Assembly: GCF_030682515.1 (NCBI RefSeq)
Contig: NZ_JAUXOD010000076.1
Span: 1 to 55,018 of the forward strand
Reading direction: 5' to 3'
DNA length: 55,018 nt
From: Hoeflea sp.
GTDB lineage: Bacteria; Pseudomonadota; Alphaproteobacteria; Rhizobiales; Rhizobiaceae
A program made the position numbers and the translations under genes. Positions 47,481 through 55,018 of this stretch are shown here, in pieces. Positions within the stretch are counted from its first letter, which is position 1. Every line of letters begins with the position of its first letter. The notes under the pieces were generated by a model, which saw only the letters and a program-made list of their open reading frames with translations, had not been told where the DNA came from and searched no databases.

Positions 47481-48482
47481 ATGCCGCCAACGCTGAAGGA
47501 TGTCGCCGAAAGGGCAGGCGTGTCGCGCGCCGCGGTGTCGCGCACCTTTACCGATGGCGCGTCGGTATCGCCCAAGATGCGCCGCAAGGTCGAAAAGGCG
47601 GCCACGGAGCTCGGCTACAGCCCCAATGCGCTGGCCTCGAGCCTGACCACAGGCCGCACCAAGCTCATCGGCCTGGTGTCGAACAATTTTCACAATCCGA
47701 TCTTTCTCGAGGTGTTCGACCTGTTCACCCGCGGGCTGCAGGACCGGGGGCTGCGGCCGCTGCTGGTCAATCTGTCCAATGAAACCGATCCCGCCAACTC
47801 GATCCGCATGCTCAGGCAATATTCGGTCGACGGCGTGGTGGTGGCCTCCTCGACGCTGCCGCCAGGCTTCGCCAAGTCCTTCCGCGACGCGGGCGTGCCG
47901 GTGGTGCACAGTTTCGGCCGCTATTCGAGTTCCCCCGAGGTGCATGTGGTGGGCATCGACAATGCCGAATGCGGGCGCATGGCGGCGCGGGAACTGATCC
48001 GGCGCGGCTACCGCGACGTGGCGTTCCTGGGCGGCCCGGAAGGCGCCACCTCGACGCAGGACCGGCTGAGGGGCTTTCTCGAGGAGCTGGCGCGTCACCC
48101 GGAGATCGCCGTGCGGCACTCCTTCGCCGAGGCCTATTCCTTCAATGCCGGGCGCAGGGAAATGCTCAAGCGGCTCGAAGACCGCCCGGCGGAGGCCTAT
48201 TTCTGCGGCGACGACGTGCTCTCCATCGGCGCGCTCAGCGCCGTCACCGGCTCCGGGCTCACGGTGCCGGGCGACATCGGCCTGATCGGGCTCAACGACA
48301 TGGAGATGGCCGGCTGGGAGAACATCAACCTCACCACCATCCGCCAGCCGATCAGCGAAATCATCGGCTCCTCGATCGAGCTCATCGTCTCGATGCTGGA
48401 AAACCCCGACCGCTATCCCGAAACAAGGCTGTTTCCCTGCCGGGTGATCGAGCGGGGGACGCTGAGGCCGGTGCCCGGCTGA
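47481..48482 (+). CDS. LacI-family transcriptional regulator of the sugar ABC operon
   Basis: This 333-residue repressor has the N-terminal helix-turn-helix TLKDVAERAGVSRAAVSRTF (residues 4-23), the hinge helix PNALASSLTTGR, and a periplasmic-binding-like effector domain with GLVSNNFHNPIFLEVF, VVGIDNAECGRMAARELIRRG and GDDVLSIGALSAV. AGGAG precedes the ATG at 47481. Divergence from the sugar ABC operon and the intervening 20-bp palindrome indicate it represses that operon until its sugar is present. Confidence 0.93.
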   Translation: MPPTLKDVAERAGVSRAAVSRTFTDGASVSPKMRRKVEKAATELGYSPNALASSLTTGRTKLIGLVSNNFHNPIFLEVFDLFTRGLQDRGLRPLLVNLSNETDPANSIRMLRQYSVDGVVVASSTLPPGFAKSFRDAGVPVVHSFGRYSSSPEVHVVGIDNAECGRMAARELIRRGYRDVAFLGGPEGATSTQDRLRGFLEELARHPEIAVRHSFAEAYSFNAGRREMLKRLEDRPAEAYFCGDDVLSIGALSAVTGSGLTVPGDIGLIGLNDMEMAGWENINLTTIRQPISEIIGSSIELIVSMLENPDRYPETRLFPCRVIERGTLRPVPG

Positions 48483-48514
48483 GGGCAGGGCGTTCGCGCC
48501 GTGCGGGCCTGGCG

Positions 48515-49270
48515 TTACAGCATCTGCGCCTTGTTGACGAGGTCGGCCTTCTCCGGATAGGCCGAGGTGTCGACGCCGCGCTCAGTGAGGGCGGCGCGCA
48601 GTTCCTCCTCGCCCAGCGCCTCGATCGCCTCCGACGTCATCGCCATGAAATTGAGCTTGCGCCTGAGCGGCGGGTTGAGCGCGCCGAAGGCATATTTGTC
48701 CTCGAAGGCAAACTCCTGCGCATATTTCCCCATGAAATAGGCGAGGAACGTGTTGAGCGCCGGCCGCACGCGCGGATCGTCCGTCATGTGCGGGCCTGAG
48801 GCGTCGAGCGTCTGAACCATCAGTTCGGTCCAGCGCCGGGCGCCCCGGTCGGTCATCAGCTCCATGGCGTTGTGGGTGTGGTGGAAATTCAGGCGGAATT
48901 CGGCGCCATGATAGGCGGGCCCGCCGCCCATCACGTCCACCCACATCGCCGCCTGGGTCATGACATGGTGCTCGAGCGGCCCGACGCGGGCGAAGACCGT
49001 GGTGAACCAGGGCTCGTCGGCAAACACCCGCCCGTAGAAATCTCGGACGATGGCGATGATCCGGTCCGGCCCCAGCACCGAGAACAATTGCCAGGGCTGG
49101 ATCGGCTTGGCCGCGTCGTTGGCGGCCTCAAGCGCAATCACCGGCGCCATGCGGTGTGCGTCCCTGGGCAGCAGGCCCCTGTCGATCGCCCAGACGATGA
49201 ATTTGCGCTGGATGTCTTCCGTAATGTAGCCATGCCGGGTGGGATAGGTGGGAGAGTTGAAAGTGCTCAC
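48515..49270 (-). CDS. Truncated-hemoglobin-like protein
   Basis: The 251-residue protein has an N-terminal region of about 65 residues (YITEDIQRKFIVWAIDRGLL) and then a globin-like domain: RIIAIVRDFYGRVFADEPWF, FARVGPLEHHVMTQAAMWVDVMGGG with an E-helix pattern, and NFHHTHNAMELMTDRGARRW, where a His would be the proximal heme ligand. The pattern of YxRVFxDPxF, Y-x-G and H-x12-RW fits truncated hemoglobins. The last 50 residues are an extension of unknown role ending in VNKAQML. A GTG start at 49268-49270 follows AAGG. Heme binding is unproven. Confidence 0.7.
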   Translation of the reverse strand: MSTFNSPTYPTRHGYITEDIQRKFIVWAIDRGLLPRDAHRMAPVIALEAANDAAKPIQPWQLFSVLGPDRIIAIVRDFYGRVFADEPWFTTVFARVGPLEHHVMTQAAMWVDVMGGGPAYHGAEFRLNFHHTHNAMELMTDRGARRWTELMVQTLDASGPHMTDDPRVRPALNTFLAYFMGKYAQEFAFEDKYAFGALNPPLRRKLNFMAMTSEAIEALGEEELRAALTERGVDTSAYPEKADLVNKAQML

Positions 49271-49512
49271 GCGCCGTCTGCCTTGGGAATCAAACAATGG
49301 ATATTTTTCCCTATGTGCCCATCGCCATGGCGCAAAACAAGCTTCGGCCGGGCCAGGCGGTGGCCGGCGGTCGCGCGCGCCGCCTTGCTGTGACGGTTTG
49401 GCGTGTGGCTTTTGCACCGGGAAAGCGTAAAACCGGCGTCAGCACCCACAGGCCCAGGCAGCAGTTTCGCCACCCCGGCATCCGCACCCCTTATACGCCC
49501 GAGGCGACCATC

Positions 49513-50430
49513 ATGGCAGGCCACCACCACCACCATCACCACCACGCTGTCGATCCGGACGCAGGCGATTCCCGCGTTGCCTGGGCGGTGGTCGTCAATC
49601 TCGGGCTCACGGTGGTGCAGATCATCGGCGGGATCTTCTCGGGCAGCCTGGCGATGATCGCCGACGCCATCCACAATCTGTCGGACGCGCTGTCGCTCGT
49701 CATCGCCTTCTTCGCCCGCAAGATCGCCCGGCGGCCCGCGGACGAGGACATGACCTTCGGCTATGGCCGCGCCGAGGTGGTGGCGGCGCTGATCAACTAC
49801 ACCACGCTGATCGTGATCGGGCTCTATCTCGTCTACGAGGCGGTGATGCGCTTCCTCACGCCCTCGGGCGTCGACGGCTGGCTGGTGGTGATCATCGCGG
49901 GCGTGGCGCTTGCCGTCGACATGGTCACGGCGCTGCTCACCTACCGGTTGTCGAAAGAGAGCGTCAACATCCGCGCGGCGTTCCTGCACAATGTCGCCGA
50001 CGCGCTGGGTTCGATTGCCGTGATCGTCGCCGGCACGCTGATCATCCTCTACGACTGGCTCTGGATCGACCCGGCCGTCACGCTCATGATCGCGGGCTAC
50101 ATATTGTGGATGTCATTTCATGAAATCGGCGGCGTCATTCGCATTCTGATGCTCGGCGCCCCGCCGGAGCTGAGTGCTGCCAAGGTGATCACGGCCATCG
50201 AGGCGATCGATGGGGTGACAAGCGTGCATCATCTGCACCTGTGGCAGATGCAGGAACACGCGGCGGCGCTCGACGCGCACCTGGTCATCGACGCCGGCCG
50301 CTGGGGCGACGCCGACGCCATCAAGCAGGCGGTCAAGCAGAGGCTGAAACAGGATTTCGGGCTCGGGCACACGACGCTGGAGCTCGAATGCGCCCGGCAT
50401 GCCTGTGTCGGGGCAGAGGTGATCGGGTGA
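49513..50430 (+). CDS. Cation diffusion facilitator (Zn/Co/Cd efflux)
   Basis: The 305-residue antiporter begins MAGHHHHHHHHAVD, a natural run of eight histidines. It has six membrane helices with the transport-site motifs HNLSDALSLV (helix 2) and HNVADALGSI (helix 5), each with the H-x3-D of zinc transporters, and a cytoplasmic ferredoxin-like domain with VTSVHHLHLWQM. The carboxy end retains CARHAC. Zinc/proton exchange out of the cytoplasm is the likely role. The ATG at 49513 follows GAGG. It is divergent from the globin-like gene. Confidence 0.93.
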   Translation: MAGHHHHHHHHAVDPDAGDSRVAWAVVVNLGLTVVQIIGGIFSGSLAMIADAIHNLSDALSLVIAFFARKIARRPADEDMTFGYGRAEVVAALINYTTLIVIGLYLVYEAVMRFLTPSGVDGWLVVIIAGVALAVDMVTALLTYRLSKESVNIRAAFLHNVADALGSIAVIVAGTLIILYDWLWIDPAVTLMIAGYILWMSFHEIGGVIRILMLGAPPELSAAKVITAIEAIDGVTSVHHLHLWQMQEHAAALDAHLVIDAGRWGDADAIKQAVKQRLKQDFGLGHTTLELECARHACVGAEVIG

Positions 50431-50480
50431 GGGGCCTTGCGGCCTGACTGCACGGTCGAGGATCGCCTGGTTGGACATCG

Positions 50481-50510
50481 GGAGGGCGCCACCCTGAGGT
50501 GACGCCCTCC
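50481..50510. terminator. Bidirectional hairpin between convergent genes
   Basis: GGAGGGCG (50481-50488) pairs with CGCCCTCC (50503-50510); within it CACC pairs with GGTG across a CTGA loop, separated by one C/A mismatch. It lies between the CDF stop and the baeRF stop and can end transcripts from both sides, though no T tract follows. Confidence 0.7.
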
Positions 50511-50527
50511 GAACCTTGGGTCGTGCC

Positions 50528-51649
50528 TCAGATGGCGAAGCGCAGGATCGCGGCCAGCGACGCGTTTTTGGGCAGGTCCGCCTTGCGCACGGCCAGAACC
50601 GTGCCGCCGGAAGCCAGGACCCGGCCTGCGATTTCATCGACCACGCCATAGCTCTTGGCGCTTTCGCCCTTGGCGAAGGTCACTTCGCCGGTGACTTCGT
50701 CCACAGTGCCCGCCATGTCCTCGTCCATGTCGACGAGCAGCGTGTCGACCGCGCCGAAGGTGGCGGCTCGGGCGGCCTGGGCGATGTCGGTGGTGGCGCG
50801 GCCCTCGTTCTCGCGCGCCGAGAAGGTTTCGAGGGCCGCATTGACGCGGATTCCATGCAGCGCACGGATCATCGGCTGGGCATGGTCCTGGATTTCGGCC
50901 TCGCTCATCTTGGCCGGACTTGATGCGATCGCGGCATCGGCCAGATGCGGGTAGCTGTTGACCGACCGGAAGATCGAGAGCAGCGGTTCGGTGGCGGCCA
51001 GAATCATCGGTTCGGAGCGGCCCGAGAGATAGGGGCGCAGCGCCGCATCCACCTTGCGGGCATATTGACGCAGACGCAGCTTCTGGCCCTCGCTACCCTG
51101 CACCCGGCCCGAGGCCGAGCGCGAATTGACCGTGGAGGTGCCTGCGGCGCTGTGGGCATCCTTGGGCATGTCAGACACCTTGAGTTCAATGGCGCGCTCG
51201 CCGGCGCTCACATCGAACAGGCGGACCCGGTCTTCTTCCAGAGCAAGAACATAGCCCGACTGCGGCACTGTCAGGCTGCGCAGCAGCGGACTGAGGTGAA
51301 ACCGGTCCGACACCTGCACCATTTCGGTGATCTTGGCGGCGAAGCGGTGGGTGACCAGCCGCGTGGGCGTGACGAAGATCGCCAGCGCATGGGCCTGCTT
51401 CTGCCAGAATTCCTCGTCGTCCATCAGGTCGTGGACCTGCTCGCTCACCGGCCAGAGGTCGCGCTTGTCGATGCCGGCATCGGCCAGCTGGGTCTCGGCT
51501 TCCTTCAGCATGTGGCCCAGGCGGGTCACCGAGGATCCGATGTTCTGCGATTCAGGGGTGGTGGCCAGATAGATCGACACGCTCACCGGATCGCGGGCCT
51601 CGGAAAGGGCCTTCATTTCGGTCGGGGTCGGCAGATCCAGGTAAAGCAT
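50528..51649 (-). CDS. baeRF-family protein, Balon-like ribosome hibernation factor candidate
   Basis: The 373-residue soluble protein belongs, as far as I can recognise, to the bacterial release-factor-1-like (baeRF) group. It starts MLYLDLPTPTEMKALSEARD, has VSIYLATTPESQNIGSSV, AIFVTPTRLVTHRFAAK and FHLSPLLRSL, the region YVLALEEDRVRLFDVSAG, and a C-terminal L7Ae-like domain with AAFGAVDTLLVDMDEDM-type sequence (read here as AATFGAVDTLLVDMDED) and ASGGTVLAVRKADLP. The GGQ motif of true release factors is absent. Relatives include Balon, a hibernation factor that binds the ribosomal A site. Its ATG at 51647-51649 follows GAGAGAG. Confidence 0.7.
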   Translation of the reverse strand: MLYLDLPTPTEMKALSEARDPVSVSIYLATTPESQNIGSSVTRLGHMLKEAETQLADAGIDKRDLWPVSEQVHDLMDDEEFWQKQAHALAIFVTPTRLVTHRFAAKITEMVQVSDRFHLSPLLRSLTVPQSGYVLALEEDRVRLFDVSAGERAIELKVSDMPKDAHSAAGTSTVNSRSASGRVQGSEGQKLRLRQYARKVDAALRPYLSGRSEPMILAATEPLLSIFRSVNSYPHLADAAIASSPAKMSEAEIQDHAQPMIRALHGIRVNAALETFSARENEGRATTDIAQAARAATFGAVDTLLVDMDEDMAGTVDEVTGEVTFAKGESAKSYGVVDEIAGRVLASGGTVLAVRKADLPKNASLAAILRFAI

Positions 51650-51934
51650 CAATATCTCTCTCTTCTATGGCAAAAATCTCCGCGCACTGATCAGCGCGCG
51701 GATCGGGTGACAAGATCTCGTCTCCATAGACCGAAAGCCTATCCAAGCAAAGCCTGTCTGTGGTCAAGGGTGAACCGCGCGCATGAAACACGCCGATCCT
51801 TCCTCTCATCCCACAGCCAGGCACCGAGAGCTTTTCCGTCCGTGCGATCATACAGGATATTGCGGCGACAAGGTGTTGATGACGTGCGCTTTACGCGGAA
51901 CGGCCTGGTTGGGACGGGGCGGTCGGGGGTAGCT

Positions 51935-52699
51935 TCAGCCGGCCATGAAATGAATGTGCGGGCGGCTGTGGAACGGCGATGCGCTGATCCCGGCCTGGAC
52001 GCGGAAGACCTCGCGCAGCAACGGCTCCGTCAGCACCGTTTCCGGCGTTCCGCAGGCGACGACGCGTCCCTCCTGCAGCACCACGATGCGGTCGCAGAAC
52101 ATCGACGCGAGATTGAGGTCGTGCAGCGCCACCACGCTGGTCAGGTCCAGATCCCGCACCAGCCGCAGGATCTCGATCTGGTGATGGATGTCGAGATGGT
52201 TGGTCGGCTCGTCCAGAAACAGGATTTTTGGTGACTGCGCCAGGGCGCGGGCGATGTGGACGCGCTGGCGCTCGCCGCCCGAAAGCGTCTGCCAGGCCTG
52301 CGCCCTGCGACCTGTCATGTCGACCCGCTCAAGCGCCGTCATCACCGCCGCCTGGTCGTCCCGCGACCAGCCCGACAGGGCGGAGCGGTGCGGCGTCCGG
52401 CCCAGCCGGACGACATCGAGCACGCTGACATTGGTGTCTGTCGCGGCGTTCTGCTGCACGAAGGCCACCTGTTGCGACAGGGTGCGGCGCGGAACCTGGG
52501 AAATGTCCTGGCCATGGATCATCACCCGGCCGGAGACCGGGCGCCTGAGGCCCGCCAGCAGCTTGAGCAGCGAGGACTTGCCCGATCCGTTGGGGCCGAT
52601 CAGGCCCAGCGTCTCGCCCGGCGCGACTGCCAGCGACACATCGGAGACGATTGTCCTGTGCTTGACGCCCCAGCAGAGATTTTCGGCGACGATGCTCAT
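51935..52699 (-). CDS. Iron-chelate/heme ABC transporter ATP-binding protein
   Basis: This 254-residue ATPase has Walker A GPNGSGKSS (residues about 35-43), the Q-loop FVQQNA, the signature LSGGERQR, Walker B ILFLDEPTNHLD and the H-loop ALHDLN. NHLDIHHQ after Walker B is typical of the FecE/FhuC/HmuV/BtuD group. Its ATG overlaps the stop of the permease gene by four bases. It supplies energy for the importer encoded by the next two genes, and its expression should follow their iron control. Confidence 0.92.
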   Translation of the reverse strand: MSIVAENLCWGVKHRTIVSDVSLAVAPGETLGLIGPNGSGKSSLLKLLAGLRRPVSGRVMIHGQDISQVPRRTLSQQVAFVQQNAATDTNVSVLDVVRLGRTPHRSALSGWSRDDQAAVMTALERVDMTGRRAQAWQTLSGGERQRVHIARALAQSPKILFLDEPTNHLDIHHQIEILRLVRDLDLTSVVALHDLNLASMFCDRIVVLQEGRVVACGTPETVLTEPLLREVFRVQAGISASPFHSRPHIHFMAG

Positions 52700-53733
52700 G
52701 GCTGGGGCCTCGCGCGGTAGAGGATGATGGCGAAGAATGGCACGCCCACAAGCGCCGTGACGACGCCGATGGGCACCGTCTGCTGCGCGACGATGACCCG
52801 CGAGACGATGTCGGCGCTCACCATGAACACTGCGCCGACCAGGGCGCAGGCGGGAAGCAGCCTGAGATGCAGCGGCCCGACCACGTAGCGCGCGGCGTGC
52901 GGCACCACGAGGCCGACGAAGCCGATCGCGCCCACCATGCTGACAATCGTCGCTGTCAGGACGGCGGTCACGGCGAACATGATGAGACGGATCCGTGCCA
53001 CCGGGATGCCCAGGGCCGCGGCGTCCTCGTCGCCGAAGGTGAAGGCGTCGAGCGACCGCGCCATATAGATGCAGATCGCGAGAGACACCACGACCACTGC
53101 CAGCAGCAGCTGGAAATCCGGCCAGCGCACGCCGCCGAAGCTGCCCAGCAGCCAGAACATCACATCGCGGGCCTGCTGGGCATTGCCCAACGTGGTGACG
53201 ATATAGGAGGTGAGCGCGTTGAACAGCTGCGAGGCGGCGACGCCGGCGAGGATCGTGTGGTTGGGGCCGCTGGTGGCGCCGTTGGACAGGAGCGCCACCA
53301 GCGCGAAGGCGGAAAAGGCGCCGGCGAAGGCGCCGAGCGACAGCGACAGGCCGCCGGCGCCGACGCCCAGAACGATCACCGAGACCGCGCCGGTGGAGGC
53401 GCCGGCCGACACGCCCAGCACGAAGGGCTCGGCCAGCGCATTGCGCAGCAGGGCCTGCAGGATCGCGCCGCAGATCGCCAGGCCCGCGCCGGCAAGGGCC
53501 GCCACCAGCGCCCGGCTCAGCCGCAGGTTCCAGACCACGCTCTGCTCGATGGGCGAGATCTCGGCCCCGGTCAGGCCGAGGCCGTTGGTGATGGCGAGAG
53601 CCACGGTGCTTAACCCGATCGTGTAGTCGCCGATCGCGGTGGCGAGCGCGATCGCCAGGATGAGCGCCACGGCGCAGGCTGCCAGCAGCAGCGCGAGCCC
53701 GAGCGGTGCGCGGTCCGTCTCAGCCGGTGTCAT
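52696..53733 (-). CDS. FecCD-family iron-chelate ABC transporter permease
   Basis: The 345-residue permease has about ten membrane helices and FecCD signatures: VWNLRLSRALVAALAGAGLAICGAILQ near helix 2-3, PFVLGVSAGASTGAV, and GFVGLVVPHAARYVVGPLHLRLLP towards the end, here shown only in part. Such permeases carry Fe3+-siderophores, heme or cobalamin. The ATG overlaps the stop of the binding-protein gene (TGATG), so translation is coupled. The BtuC/FecCD type fits the partner ATPase. Confidence 0.93.
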   Translation of the reverse strand: MTPAETDRAPLGLALLLAACAVALILAIALATAIGDYTIGLSTVALAITNGLGLTGAEISPIEQSVVWNLRLSRALVAALAGAGLAICGAILQALLRNALAEPFVLGVSAGASTGAVSVIVLGVGAGGLSLSLGAFAGAFSAFALVALLSNGATSGPNHTILAGVAASQLFNALTSYIVTTLGNAQQARDVMFWLLGSFGGVRWPDFQLLLAVVVVSLAICIYMARSLDAFTFGDEDAAALGIPVARIRLIMFAVTAVLTATIVSMVGAIGFVGLVVPHAARYVVGPLHLRLLPACALVGAVFMVSADIVSRVIVAQQTVPIGVVTALVGVPFFAIILYRARPQP

Positions 53734-54746
53734 CAGCGCAGCAGGTCGAGCGCCTTGAGCTGTTCGGCCACCTGTTCGGCGCCGTAGAGCGTGCGGATGC
53801 TCGGGTTCATGGCCGCCCCGCTCATGGTGACGATGCGCCCGGCGCGGACGGCCTCCATCTGGCTGACCGTGGGATCGGATGTGAGAAACGCGATCTTGGT
53901 CTCGGCCTTGTCCAGATCCCAGCGATTGCGATCGACCTGGGCCGCGACGATCACCTTGGGCTCGGCCGCCATGATGCCTTCCCAGCCGAGCGTCGGCCAG
54001 TCCGCCTCGGTCTTGACCGCGTTCGAGCCGCCGAGGACGTCGGCGATATAGCCCGACGGGCCGTTGCCGCCGCCCAGATAGGCGTCGTCGGCGGGCGAGG
54101 GGCTCGAGAACCAGAACAGGAAGGTCAGGTCGTCCCGGGCGGCGAACTCGGCCCGAAGCGCCGCCTCGCGGGCCTTGAAGTCCTGGATCAGCGCCTCTCC
54201 GCGGTCGCCCACGTCGAAGATCCGCGCGAGATCGTCGATCTCCTGGTAGAGCAGCTCCATGCTCCACAGATTGTCGCGGCTGCCATAGGCGTCGGTCGCG
54301 GTCACGGTGGTCGAGCAGGCGCTTGGCGACAGGTAGGTGGGGATGCCGAGCGTCTCGAAATCCTCGCGCTTGGCGACCTTGCTGTCGGCGCCCATCAAGG
54401 TGACCAGCATCGCCGCGACGAAATCGGGCTGTTTGGACAGCACGGCTTCCAACGTCGGGAACTCGACGGTCAGGATCTCCACCTTGCTGTTGGCCTCTTC
54501 CAGTTCGGGCAGCACGCTGTTGGGCCAGAAGGCGGTGGCCGCCATGCGGTCCTCAAGCCCCAGCAGCAGAAGGATCTCGGCGCTGTTCTGCCCCAGCGCC
54601 ACGGCGCTCTTCGGCGCCGCGTTGAAGGTGACGGACTGGCCGCAATTCTCGATCGTCAGCGGGTAGGCGGTGGGCTCGGCCCGGAGCGCGGTGGAGGCGA
54701 GTGTCGCGGCAACAGTCCCGATGACCAGAAGGCTCTTGTTCAACAT
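53733..54746 (-). CDS. Iron-chelate-type ABC transporter substrate-binding protein
   Basis: The 337-residue exported protein starts with a signal peptide (MLNKSLLVIGTVAATLAST, cleavage near ALRAE) and has the class III binding fold: YPLTIENCGQSVTFNAAPKS, LLLGLEDRMAATAFWP and PTLEAVLSKQPDFVAAML, with the single long backbone helix between lobes. These are features of siderophore or cobalamin binding proteins such as FepB/BtuF. It is the first gene of the operon and lies 19 bases from an IRO-type operator. The ligand is probably an iron chelate, from the operator. Confidence 0.88.
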   Translation of the reverse strand: MLNKSLLVIGTVAATLASTALRAEPTAYPLTIENCGQSVTFNAAPKSAVALGQNSAEILLLLGLEDRMAATAFWPNSVLPELEEANSKVEILTVEFPTLEAVLSKQPDFVAAMLVTLMGADSKVAKREDFETLGIPTYLSPSACSTTVTATDAYGSRDNLWSMELLYQEIDDLARIFDVGDRGEALIQDFKAREAALRAEFAARDDLTFLFWFSSPSPADDAYLGGGNGPSGYIADVLGGSNAVKTEADWPTLGWEGIMAAEPKVIVAAQVDRNRWDLDKAETKIAFLTSDPTVSQMEAVRAGRIVTMSGAAMNPSIRTLYGAEQVAEQLKALDLLR

Positions 54747-54762
54747 CTCATGGATTCCATTT

Positions 54763-54781
54763 CCTGACTAAAATTGTCAGG
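54763..54781 (-). promoter_or_regulatory. Iron-responsive operator (RirA/IRO type)
   Basis: CCTGAC-TAAAATT-GTCAGG is a perfect inverted repeat that contains TGA-N9-TCA (54765-54779), the IRO consensus bound by RirA in rhizobia. It stands 19-37 bases before the ATG of the binding-protein gene, over the expected promoter. Repression in iron-replete cells is the expected outcome. Confidence 0.8.
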
Positions 54782-54894
54782 TTTTCCTACAGAGCCGAGG
54801 GGCAAGAATCAAGAGTCATTTACTCATGTTTATGGGGGCGGAGGGAGAGGGGGCGGGGCGACCGCCAACTGCGGCTCATACCAAGCCTCATTGA

Positions 54895-55018
54895 TCAGAA
54901 CCCATTGGCCCATTTTCTTCGGCCGATGGACATGATCTTCCAAGGCTGGTTCTGGAGTTTTCTCCAGGAGTATGAGCAGTGGTCGACAATGTCGTCGTAG
55001 GACTTGAACACGCGATTG
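54895..55018 (-). CDS. IS630-family transposase, C-terminal fragment
   Basis: The last 40 codons of a transposase are read on the minus strand, entering from the right edge. They include NRVFKSYDDIVDHCSYSW, then QPWKIMSIGRRKWANGF and a TGA stop. This is the conserved end of rhizobial-type IS630 transposases. The rest of the element lies outside the window. The adjacent TTGGTATGAG pattern past the stop may be part of the terminal inverted repeat. Confidence 0.82.
   Translation of the reverse strand, partial: NRVFKSYDDIVDHCSYSWRKLQNQPWKIMSIGRRKWANGF

Noticed and set aside
49303-49316. TTGGGAATCAA-like sequence near the globin-like gene considered as an FNR-type box
   Set aside because: Spacing is too short and the first half site lacks the AT of TTGAT.

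Overview
The window is GC-rich, densely coding chromosomal DNA of an alphaproteobacterium, most likely a Hyphomicrobiales member (Rhizobiaceae or a Hoeflea-like relative; family-level inference from protein character only). Supporting signs are a TGA-N9-TCA iron-responsive operator (RirA type) in front of an iron-chelate ABC operon, TTGAT-N4-(A/G)TCAA anaeroboxes, single-ATPase-domain sugar ABC transporters with LacI control, and a class I fumarase. Both ends lie inside insertion sequences (IS481-type at the left, IS630-type at the right), so the window may be a whole contig broken at repeats.

Layout. 1-700: IS481 end plus a gamma-glutamyltransferase remnant. 0.7-4.1 kb: a TPR-methyltransferase and a polar amino acid ABC transporter (binding protein and two permeases, no ATPase). 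4.2-9.3 kb: mobA, a Bcr/CflA-type exporter, a small CPFC protein, a DMT transporter, moaA and a DUF971 protein. 9.3-21.5 kb: MarR regulator/hydrolase pair, a membrane protein, two L,D-transpeptidases, a GGDEF protein, fumarase, an ACR3 arsenite exporter, an HWE/HisKA_2 histidine kinase and an AraC regulator.

21.6-38.9 kb is the functional core: an anaerobic respiration and carbon island. A Crp/Fnr regulator with an FNR-type E-x-x-S-R recognition helix is divergent from usp-narK1-narK2-narGHJI-ppiC, with a perfect anaerobox between them. Next come a DUF2478 protein, L-lactate dehydrogenase, Pfk-2 and PEP synthase. ppsA has a second matching box exactly where a class II activator site should be relative to a TATAGT -10 element, and ldh has a near match. 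MoaA and MobA, needed for the NarG cofactor, are encoded in the same window. This suggests one Fnr-type protein coordinates nitrate respiration with the pyruvate/PEP/lactate node.

39-44 kb: a chemoreceptor, an OmpA-family lipoprotein-like protein and a HAD phosphatase. The OmpA gene is bracketed by two diverged copies of a block made of a three-hairpin element plus the 3' end of the HAD gene; one copy is a frameshifted remnant. 44.3-48.5 kb: a CUT2 sugar ABC operon with a divergent LacI regulator, a perfect 20-bp operator and an internal terminator after the binding-protein gene. 48.5-51.7 kb: a truncated-globin-like protein, a CDF metal exporter with a natural octahistidine N-terminus, and a baeRF protein related to the Balon group of ribosome hibernation factors. 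51.9-54.8 kb: an iron-chelate/heme-type ABC importer under a RirA-like operator.

Start sites were chosen from Shine-Dalgarno position and family length. All functions are inferred from sequence motifs read by eye; no database search was possible.
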